In this document: positions 32,774-44,700 of the stretch, in pieces | Numbering within the stretch: position 1 is the stretch's first letter | Layout of the letters: the number at the start of each line of letters is the position of its first letter | From: Anas platyrhynchos | Lineage: Eukaryota; Chordata; Aves; Anseriformes; Anatidae | Assembly: GCF_047663525.1 (NCBI RefSeq) | Contig: NC_092602.1 | Span: 255,501 to 319,500, forward strand | DNA length: 64,000 bases | Reading direction: 5' to 3' | The notes under the pieces: model-generated | Database searches by the model: none | Told to the model about the DNA's origin: nothing | The model's input: the letters and a program-made list of their open reading frames with translations, nothing else | Program-made: the position numbers and the translations under genes

Positions 32774-35700
32774 ATGTCTCGAGAGACTGGAAATGAAGTG
32801 CAGCAGTCTCAAGGTGCCCAACAGTCACAGAGTGGTACCAGTTCCTCTTCTAGTGCATCACAGAGTGCTAGCCAGTCATCCTCAAGTTCTGGGACCCTCA
32901 GTTCTTTGGACACCGTTCCCACTCAAGAGCTTCCATCAATTCCTGAGGATCAGGAACCTGAAGAGCTTGTTCCTCAGCCTTGGGGTCGACTCTTTGCACT
33001 TGGAAAAGGTTTCAGCAATTGTGGTATGTAACTACTACAATGCATCTCCCAGTTTGTTTGTAGCACCTTAAAAAAAAAGAAGTTATGAGCAGCTTGGTAG
33101 GGAGCAGTGTCATCTTCACATCATGTACAACCAGATTTAAGTACAAGTGTGCAACTTCTGCAGTAATTCTGTGTTCCATGCTACATCCCAAAGTTTACAT
33201 TGAGTACCTAGATACACAGTTTTCATAGAGTTGGAGGAGATTTTAGAGGAATTCTGGAGTACTCATGTTCTTTGCTACTTGCTTAATTTTTCCATTTCAT
33301 AATTTTTGTTTATACATCATATAAGTCTCTAGGTATTGATGAAGGTGAATGGAAAACTATACTATTAATACAGAGAATAAAATTACACTGTGGCAAAATG
33401 TAAGGTATTGACAGTACATAGTGTTTTGTCTGAATTAAGACAAGTAAACTTGAAGAAACATGTCTTTGTTATCCTCCTTAGTAGTGTTTGACATGATTCT
33501 ATAGTGCCATAGTTAGTAACTTATGCAATTCTGTGTTCTCTCTCCAATTTGCATACCCTTTCTCTGCAGATTGCGTGAATGATGAATACTGGTTTGGAAG
33601 AGACAAAAGCTGTGATTATAGTTTTTCAAAGCTAGGATTGTCCGAGACTGGATTCTACCAAAACTATAGCAAGAAGCACTTCCGAATTTTTAGGGTAGGT
33701 GCTAAAAAGGTTTAACTGTCTTTCTTCATGTTAGCAGGGATTGACTTTGGCAGAGCTCCTAATGAAATCAAAATTTACATACCTTAGATGTGGATTGCTT
33801 TAATAGGATACTTGGCAATGCTCCATTACCAGGTTTATGAAATAACCTTAGTCTGATTTTCTGAGCCAACAATAGTAAATTTCTAGTCTGTCATGTCATT
33901 ACTGTAAAGTTCTTTTTTTTTCCTTTTGTTACCTACCTGATTTTTTTTCTCTCATAGGAAATGGGTCCAAAAAAATCCTATGTTGCCTATATTGAAGATC
34001 ACAGTGCAAATGGAACTTTCATTAATAGAGAGCTCATTGGAAAAGGGAGGAGACTTCCACTGACTCACAACTCTGAAATTGCACTGTCTATTCAGACTAA
34101 TAAGGGTAAAATATACTGTAAAACATGTAGATTCCTCCTGTGTTGATCAAGAGGTCCTTTCTACAATAATTTGAATATATTCTTTGCAAGTTGAGCTTCT
34201 TTGTGAATACTGTACAGCTAAAATAACAGCTGAGAACATAGCTATGATGTTTCTGTACTTGCATAAAATTCTCCATATCCACCTCAATCCTAAAAAAAAA
34301 ATAAAATTAAATAAAAAAAATTAAAAGAAGCTGCATAAGGAACCACCTTACCAGAGTATAAACTTTTATAGTTGTTTTTCTATTTTTGTAACTCCTTCAG
34401 TAGCTCTGTGTGTGTTGCGGGAGGGATGGGGAAATAAACTATTCAAGGAAAGAAAGGAAAAAACAGGAAATTACAAGATTTTGTATAGTAAGATATTTGT
34501 AAGTAATAATAATAATAATTTAAACAAAACAAAACTCTTAAAAATTAGGAGGTTTTAGGGCTTGTTTCTTTGCTTTTGCTTTCTTAGCAAAAAGCCTTCA
34601 CTGAAGCTGACATGGTTGGATATTTTGTCCTTAAATGTTGTGTTAATTGATTAAGCAGTGTTGTGAAGCTTATACCAAAGATACCATTTTCCAGTAATGA
34701 CAGCACCTTGTTTAACCCATTGCTCGTGTAATTTGCAGAATCAGTTGACTTTTTTCATATATATTTTTAATTGTCTAATCTTTTAATATTTGTTTTGCTT
34801 CTAGCAGGCAGCATTTGCTTAGTTATGTTGTTGACTATAAAAGCTCAGAAAGTCTAGTTATTCATTATAACTATTTTGAAGTTAATAACAGGAAAATAAT
34901 CTCCACTCATCTTCCTAGTGTTTGTATTTTCTGATCTTATGGTGGATGATCAGTTGGTGTTTCCTAGAGAATTCAGAGAGAAATATATCATGTCAAAGAC
35001 TTTGGGAAGGTAAGCATCTTTTCAGCAATATGAAGTGCTAATTTTGTTACTGTTTTCAATACCTTGTGCTAGAATTACTACCAATGTTAACTGAGCTGCT
35101 GTTTTAGTTTTTACAATCCTACAAATATTCAAGGTGTTTTACGTAAGAGTCATCAGGTACTGTTCCTGATGTTTTTATATTTTGACTGTTACATGCAGCA
35201 AATCAATTTGATAAGGATTGAAATGCTTTGATTTAACTGAGATTCCTGGGGTCAGTACAAATATATCTGGGACCAAACTAATAGCTTGTGATAAGTGGTT
35301 TAATTACTATTGTGGAGTTTTAATGAAAATGAAGCATCCTATTCTTTTGTTCTTGCCCCTTTGTACCACTTAAAATATAGCAGAAATATCTAACTGAGAA
35401 TCTCTTTGGCAGGAAACATTTTAACTGCTGTGAATCAGTGAGACTTGATCCTACAGACAAATGCTTTTCTGGCTGCAGTTAAAAGTATTTTGTTGATTAA
35501 CAACTGGTGTGTAAGTTAAGAAAGACCATGAACCAGTATATTTCCTTAATTGCTTCACTTTATGTGAATGTTCTAAAGCTGATACTTAGAACATACTTTG
35601 TTTACCCTAGAGGTAAGGTGTCTCTCTGAAACAGATTCAGCCTAAAACACTGGCACACTGCATTTATTAATACCAGAGTACTGAGAATGCAGATGAATGC

Positions 35701-38700
35701 AGTATTTGTACTTGTGTGTTCAGAAATAGAAGATGCTTTAAAGCAGTTGATTATGTGATTACTGAATTAATTGCTCAAGACTTCAAAGTAACATTTTTTT
35801 CTGTCTTACAGCTATGTGTCTATTTTTTTTACATGCAATACTATTTACGTATATTTACATTTAAAAGGAGGAAACTGGGATCTGAAAACTTTGATTTTTA
35901 GTGTGAAGTTTTTTCAGAAGAATACTGGAATAACAAGTGTTAATGATGAGCATCTTAATAGTTACTTTAAAACACTATATTAAAATATGCTGTTATGTCT
36001 CTTGCTTTATCTACTGTTTGCTTTTAGGTACAGCATTTCTTAAATTTAGTTCTTTCAAAAATTCTACAAAATTACCTTTGGTTTTATATTTAACATCATT
36101 GATAGAAGTAGAAGGAATTATTTCGTTAAAGGCCAAGTAGTAGTAGCGACAATAAATCTGAAATGTGATAAACTGTTCCTTTATTTCTTCCCCAATTATA
36201 GCACACCATTCTTTCAAATTTAGACCATAAAAGCAAAATCCTTTCACTGGATTATAGCTCTATTTCATCTGTTAAACAATTAAACAAGTTTCAAATAATA
36301 ATAAAAAGAAAAGTATGATAACATCTGCGTAAACCTGTTCTATACAACAGCTTAAATGAGGATTTTGGCTTTACTCCTCTAGTTGGCTTGGGTTTACAAC
36401 CTGCTAGTAATCGTGAAACCCAAGTTTTTCTTTAGAAGAGATCCAAGTTTGTAGATTGTTAGCAAGTTTTTTAATTTGTGTATTCATGTTATCAGTAATA
36501 GGAAGTAGGAGAAAGAGCTCTATGTCCAAATATAGCCTTCTACAACATCACTGTTGGAGTCTTCAGGCTAACGACAAAGGCTATTTTCAGGAAAAAGGAA
36601 AGGCTATTTTAGATGTTGACAAATCTTTGTTTTGGCCACTGGTGAAGAATTCATAAGAGAACAGTTAAATGGAAACAAATCTGAGTGCAAAATACAAGGA
36701 TTTCTTTCAGTGATAAAACTGCTGCTTATTAAAAATAAAAAGTACCTGTTTTTCAGATTTGTGCAGTCCTGTTTGGAGAGAACTCTCATTAAGTTCTACA
36801 TTTGTGTGGGGGAAATGCTGTCACAGCTTCTGTTTGATATTCATTGGTACCCTTTGTACAAACAGATCATTTGCTGTATGTATTTACTCCCGTGTATTTG
36901 AATAGGACCCTTGACATCACTCAGTCCTTAAATATACTTCTTAACTATTGAATGCTTTCTGAGATAGTTTTGGACAACCTGTAATATTCAGAAAGTTGGA
37001 AAGTAACAGCCCCCAATTGTGTGTAGCTTTCTTTAGGCAAATGCTTTCATTTAATTTGTTTATACTTGTTATGTCAGTTTTGAATTGTATTTGTAAGGAT
37101 TAACATAGCTGTGCTTTCATGGTAGTGGTGCCTGTGGAGAAGTCAAACTGGCATTTGAGAAGAGCACTTGTAACAAAGTTGCAGTAAAGATAATCAATAA
37201 ACGGAAGTTTATGGCAAGTGGTATTAGAGAGGCAGTAAGTATTTATTTTTCTGTCTTTTGGCCATCTTGCAGTGGGCTTGGAATACTTGGTAACCTTTCT
37301 CTCTGACTCCCTCTGTCTGAATCCTTTCTTCAATTAGAGGATTTTCTGACTTAACGTCTTCTGTGTATAATTTCCAAATGTCTTTTGATCTTACAGAATA
37401 TATACAGAACCCTAGAAAATACTTGTTCTTATTCTTTGACCACATTTCATTATTTCAGGACTGCTTGTTAATGTGGTATCACAAAGTGTGTGTGTAGGGG
37501 GGAGTCCCGTGGGGTGTATGTCCCAAAATATACCAGAAAGTTACATTGTTAGTGCAGTCTGACCAAAGATTTATAAGCTCTGCTAATTTTGTTGCATATT
37601 CCATCATAACACTCTTCAATAAAATTGTATGAAGCCTTTTGGGAAAGGCTTTTCATGTGTCTAGTCTTACAGCAGAAGCCTGAGACTTCAGAACAAGCCA
37701 AGTGGCTGTACTCTAACATGAGAGAGAGATCTGAGCAACTTCAAATCTATTACTCTAATGTTAATTTTATGTAAGGGGTATAAGATGAACTTTTAAGAAA
37801 AAAATACAATTAGAGGTTGAAAGTGATTGGAAAAGTTTAATAAACCCACAGCTGCACAACTTACATAAGTTAAAATAGGTTGGAGTAACCAAATGAATTT
37901 CTTTGAGAAAAGAGTGTACAGATACAATATATGGAATCTGTTCAAACTGACAAAGCATTTCATAGGGTGCAGTAAAGGGAACTACTACTTAATTTGGAAA
38001 ATACTTCTGCAAGGACAAAAATACTAAGGTGGGAGGGTGTCTTGCTGAGGAAAGGGTGCTATGAGGCTTTACTAGGAGCAGAATTACAGGATGGAAGAGA
38101 AGTTACTGATGGAAGTTCAGAGGATTTGTCTTGAGGTTAGTCTTCCTTACTACTACGTTTGGAGATGTACAAATGATGCCACAAATAGTGGGAATATGGT
38201 AATTCAGCTCTTTGCCACTGACTCAATCTACGCTGACAGAAAGGAAGATGGCAGTATCATGTATGAAGAACAGAAACTTCTGTATGCTGGAGTAGTGGGA
38301 GTTAAACGTTTAGTAGTGCAAGATTAAGTACAAGATCAGTGACAATTTCTATCATCTACATTTGTGTTGGTTCATATGAAGAAGTAGAGTTATTTTCAGA
38401 TGAATTTATGACGTTAATCTGATTGAAAATTGCAAAATGTAATTTTGGAACATTTTAAATTTTAAACATTTAAATTTTGGAAAATTTAAAATGAAGTTTA
38501 AGATATGCTGTTATGAGTTATATTTGCTAAGAAATGTCATTGTCCAAAACAGAGAGAGGACTGCATCTGTAATGTATACAGATTTGGTAATGTGTATTCA
38601 GAAACTATTGATCTGTTTTGGAAGAAGAATAAAAAAGCCTGCTGGGTTGCTTTCATGAGTTGAGCCTAAGCCACACAGAGAGATTAAAAGATACTGTTTT

Positions 38701-41700
38701 TTTTTTTTCTTGCTAAAGACTAAGTTTGAGTAGTATTTAGTTTTAGGGGTAGCCCACATGGGAAGCATCTTAGAGGGAGGGAAGCTGTTAAAAGGACAGT
38801 ATTGCAATATGCTGGCCAAAATTTTTAGGTTGGAACTTAGGTGAAGATTTCTAACCTGCAGTGAAATGACATGTCCAGAGCAATATCTTTCTACAAATAA
38901 TAAAAGCAGTCTATTCAGTTAATTCACAGAAGGCACCTAATCAGGTTTTGAAAAAGATTGTATGTTATATTCATTAAAATTGCAAGGGAAATGAAATGAT
39001 GGCTTTTCTGGTACTGTCTCTCATTTCTGAAGTGTTTTTTCCCAGAATATTGCTGTGCTACTCTTTGATGTTTGATTTTTTTTTTAATAGAATCCAGCTT
39101 TTAATATCAACACAGAAATTGAAATATTGAAGAAAATAGATCATGTGAGTATTACTGTACATTTTTACTCCTTTTTGCTGCATACTGCGCTTCTGTGCTT
39201 CGCTGACCTAGTGTAGTAATTAAAGATCAATTTTATGTGTTAGGAAATATACAAAGGGATGCGTATAATTACTGCAGTAAATAAACACTTTTTTCCCTTC
39301 TTTTAAGTATGCTATGTCTTAACAGATACAAGGTTTTAAAAACTTGAGTAACAGACATAAATTTGGGAAGAAATTTCACAGAGGAGGTTTCAAACTGAAC
39401 CATAGTTGTAGAAGAAATTTTTCCTTGATTCAGGTTTTGTAAATATCGTTAGATAACCAAATATAAAGATCAGATTCCACTGGCAAGTTTTTGGATTTTT
39501 ATCCACTTTCCCCTCTTTATTTCCCCCCACAGCCTTTCCCCAAAAAAGGATTTTCCTTACCTTTAGTTAAAGAGAAAGCTTGCATAGATTAATGAACTAT
39601 CCCATATAAAGAAAATATTGGGGTTATGGAAAGTGACAACTGGAAAAAATAAGGATGCTTGCTGAGTTGTACATGTAGTCATGACAAGAATTGGATGTTT
39701 TTATATGTGCAGGTATAGGGGAGAAGACAACAGACTTGAATTTAAGTGTTTGCCAAAGCCTGATGCATTAGTCAGTTACATAAGTGTTAATGTAACTAGC
39801 ATGGTTGAAATTATATTAAAATAGGAAATTTAAGATGATACACTGTTAATAAAGTTAGTTTTTACAAGTGGTTCTACTTCTGTGTTTTTGTTTTTGTTTT
39901 TTATTAGCCTTGCTTAATCAAGATCAAAAACTTCTTTGAAGCAGAGGATTACTACATTGTTTTGGAATTGTAAGTAACTGATGTGAAACTAAATGCATGA
40001 CATGTTTTTCATAACCAAAAAGAGCATAAATAGTTCTGGATTTTTTGTGTTTTGTTATTGTTGTTGTCCCCTTCCATTCTGTTCTGTTATCTGAAACCTC
40101 TTAAAATCAGAAACTAGGATAACCAGGAGAAGATCCTTTTATATTTTGAAAACACTTAGTGCCTTGGATAGTAACCCACTGTACTGCTATTGTGGATTGC
40201 TGCTGATTTGATTTTGAGCTCATAATTAAAAGGTAGATCAAAAAATCTTAGAACTCTTAGTAGTGAAGACTCAGAAGATTAGGCCTTAGTCAGCAATGCA
40301 CGTACTGTGTTTAGGGCATTGCTCATTCATTTTCAGAACTGAAATATATTCTTTCTTTGTAGCCAAAATAGCCAAATGAAATTATTTTGGTCTCATTCTT
40401 GTCTAACAAGAATCCTGCTCCTAACATTAATCTTTTGGAAGTAATATATTGACATGTTACCTACATCTGTTTTAGGATGGAAGGAGGAGAATTATATGAC
40501 AGAGTGTCAAGGCCAATCAAGATGAAAGAAGCTACCTGCAAATTGTATTTTTATCAGATGCTACTGGCTGTGAAGGTACATAATATGAATTCTACCAAGA
40601 AAAATATGGTTATGCATTTGCATGTCAGTCAGGTGATTTTTTCTGTCATTTGTCACTTCTGAAACCTGCACAATTAATCAACACAGTACTCTTAATATTT
40701 TAGTTTAATGAGATTCTGTACCTCAATACAGCCAAATAGGTTTACACTCTTTTACTTATTTAAAAACAAGCAAACACAAAACAGGGATTAAAGCAGTAAT
40801 ACATGCTGTGCTCACTAATGGCAGGATTATCATGTTAGATTTCTCACAGTGTATGGGCAAAGACTCATCAGTGCAGTGCAAAAAGTAGTGCTTAGATGCT
40901 TACTATGAACTCCTGAATGAGCATTGTGGTTCAGCAGACAACAGGGTAGAAAGGCTCTGCAGGAGGATCTGGATAGGCTGCACCGATGGGCTGAGGTCAA
41001 CTGTATGAAGTTCAACAAGGCCAAGTGCCGGGTCCTGCACCTGGGGCGCAATAACCCCAAGCAGAACTACAGGCTGGGAGAGGAATGGTTGGAGAGCTGC
41101 CAGGCAGAGAAGGACCTGGGAGTGATGGTGGACAGTCGGCTGAATATGAGCCAGCAGTGTGCTCAGGTGGCCAAGAAGGCCAACGGCATCCTGGCTTGTA
41201 TCAGAAACACTGTGACCAGCAGGGCTAGGGAGGTGATCGTCCCCCTGTACTCGGCTCTGGTGAGGCCGCACCTCGAGTACTGTGTTCAGTTTTGGGCCCC
41301 TCGCTACAAGAAGGACATGGAGGTGCTTGAGCGGGTCCAGAGAAGGGCGACGAAGCTGGTGAGGGGCCTGGAGAGCAAGTCCTATGAGGAGCGGCTGAAG
41401 GAGCTGGGCCTGTTCAGCCTAGAGAAGAGGAGGCTCAGGGGTGACCTTATTGCTCTGTTTAAGTACATTAAAGGAGGCTGTAGAGAGGTGGGGGTTGGCC
41501 TGTTCTCCCATGTGCCTGGTGATAGGACGAGGGGGAATGGGCTAAAGTTACGCCAGGGGAGTTTTAGGTTAGATGTTAGGAAGAATTTCTTTACTGAAAG
41601 GGTTGTGAGGCACTGGAACGGGCTGCCCAGGGAGGTGGTGGAGTCACCATCCCTGGAAGTCTTCAAAAGACGTTTAGATGTAGAGCTTAGGGATATGGTT

Positions 41701-44700
41701 TAGTGGGGACTGTTAGTGTTAGGTTAGAGGTTGGACTCGATGATCTTGAGGTCTCTTCCAACCTAGAAATTCTGTGATTCTGTGATTCTGTGATTTTCAA
41801 AGACTAAATATTGAGTTGCTACATAAGCTTCTAAATTCATGAATTTAGAGGAGGGCCATGAAAATGATCAGAAGGCTGGTGTACCTCTCCGCTTTTGGGA
41901 CAGCAGGTCATGTAATAAAAGTGGTATCGTTACTTTATACATCGCTTCAATGTAAATGCAAAGACTTCACTAGCACATATTTTGAACTACTAGTTGTTTC
42001 TAGCTTTAGCACAGATTTTGTTGTATCATAATATGTCTTTTATGACTGAACTTTAATTCTTGCTTGCCATCAAATGCTCTCCTAATGAAACGAGAAGTTT
42101 GTTCTCAGATTTAGAGCCAGTAGAAAACTAGATAGTAGACTTTGCATGTAGGCTTCAAAACTACAGATAAGAAAGCAATTCTGCATTTGCCACAAGGAAG
42201 CAACTTTTTTCAAAATTCTTTATAATTTAACCTAACTTCAGCTTTATATCACCTCCTTATTCATTTTTCCTAGTTGTATCACCAAGTTTTTGAACTCTTT
42301 TTCAGCCTGCAGCTCTTTGACAACTAAGGTGTTTGTTAAATTTGCCTACTATTACTCAAAATTGTAAGGGTTGTTGTAGCATGGAAATCTTAATTGTCTT
42401 TGCAGACCAAAATGTGGACTTGAATTTATGAGAATATGATTGTGCAATAATAATGACTAAGAGAAGGAAGAGAGAGAGATGGAAAACCAGAATTTCTGCA
42501 ACACAGAATTTTGCCTGTCATTAGTTCTCTTGTTTTACTGCCATGAGGAAAGAAGTATAGCTTTTCTGTGAGTGGGAAGGATTTAACAGCTTTTCAGTTT
42601 TACACACACTGCTTGCATGTGGATTGACAATTGAAGCATAATTGTTTCTAAGTTGCTTTTTTTGGCTTTTAAAAAGTCATGAGTTTTGTAGGTTTAAATG
42701 TGTACATGTCTCTTAACAATCATTTCACTTATCCTGCCACTGCTATTTGAAAAATTGGAAAGCTTACGTTTTAAAAAAGATGTCTCTTTTTCTTCCTATA
42801 TCTAGTATCTTCATGACAATGGAATTATACACCGAGATCTAAAGCCAGAGAATGTGTTACTCTCATCTTCTGAAGAGACATGTCTGATAAAGGTAAGGGA
42901 ACTTAAATTTGTAGTTGCTCAAGGAGAAGAATGGAAGTACTCTTTCTCACAATGTAACTCAAAAAAACTATAATTACTCATACAAGCTGTGAAGTAACCT
43001 AAAACTTTCATGCTTTTCATATGCTTAATTTTACTCTTGTGGATAGTTCAATCCATACATCTAAGAACAATTGAGAAATTTTATGCTTAATACCTTGTAC
43101 AGCACTTAATTGAGTACAACTTTAAATGTGGCTACATTGTTAAAAATAATAAATATGAATTTCAGACAGCATTTCCACAAATATCCAGGCTGTTTTTTGA
43201 AGGAAATATATTTTTTCATATAAAACATTGAGCAGATTTTCTTGTTGAAATGCTTAGTCCTCAAGTAGTGTCATCTAATAAGTGAGAATACTTCTGTTCT
43301 CAGATTGCCCATTAACATCCACATTTGAGAATGCTTTTTGCTAGGGTGAAGTCTGATCCTCTTCTATATTTCTCCCTACTCATCTTCTAAGTTGTTGTTA
43401 ACTGACATTTTAGTAATGTTTGGGGTAAATTTTGTTTGTAGTTGTGCTGGAACTGTGCTTTGAAAACAGGAAACTTAATGCTTGAGAAAACAAGAGCTGC
43501 TGCAAGTGACTAAGAACTGGCAACTGCAGTCTTAGAGAACACAGTTACAGTTTGCCTGTATTTTCTAGTGAGCTTTTCCTGTAGTCAGTGAAGTTACACC
43601 ACTGGATCGTACATGGATATCAAAATAATGGAGAATTATTTTGGAGAAAATAAGAGAATTGGCTTTGCCATATTTTTTGTATGGATCAAGAACAATCCAG
43701 TGAGATTGCGGTATGGCTTAGTGATGGGACTTAGTAGGTCAAGCTGATAGACTAGGTGATCTTGAAGGTCTTTTCCACCCTAGATGATTCTATAAAGCCA
43801 TTTGTTTCATCTACACTTTTCATGATATTCTTTAATGTTACCTCCTGCTGTATACTGACAATATGATATGTTCTAGTACAATCAATCCTAATATGTGGTG
43901 TTACTGTTTCTAAATACAAGATTACAGATTTTGGACAATCCAAGATTCTTGGAGAAACTTCTCTTATGAAAACATTATGTGGTACTCCCACGTATCTTGC
44001 TCCTGAGGTTCTAAATTCACTTGGGACTGCTGGATACAGCCGAGCTGTGGACTGTTGGAGCTTAGGAGTTATTCTTTTTGTATGGTAAGATATTGCAGAG
44101 ATGCTACATTCATTGGGCAGTCAGTGACATACATGGCTCAAGACTTGGCAACTTCAGTATATTTAGTAGGAAGTGAAAGTGTGTTTAAAAATGTATACAC
44201 GTAAAAGACACTGCGATAGCGGATGTTTTAAAATGTGTGACTAGTTTTGCATTCACTGTGACAAAAACTGTGTTACTTAATTTATTTTCTTTTTTTTTTT
44301 TTTTTATATATAGCTTGTGTGGATATCCACCATTTAATGAGCAAAACACTCAACTATCTCTGAAAGATCAAATCACTCGTGGAGAATACACATTCATTTC
44401 AAAAGAATGGAAACATGTATCAGGCATGGGTATGACTCCATTACAATAGGTAGCAGAATATCTAGCTCTTTTGCCATATTTGTTTGTTTTCTTTGAACTT
44501 CTTTTCACCTCTGTGATATGTTGCATGTTGATATATTTACATTTCTTAAGTAGGCTCTTAATACATTTTTTTTCAAAGTTGGACCATTACAACAAACAAT
44601 TACATTTTCCTTGAAGAGATGCTACCCACCAGTACCTTTTGTAGTAATATTTAGCATTATTAACTCCAAAAATATAGAAGTTTTAAGCACATAGGTCTGT

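Noticed and set aside
41382-41666. Minus-strand frame of 94 codons, and the one at 40903-41271
   Set aside because: Both are antisense shadows of the CR1 reverse-transcriptase frame.
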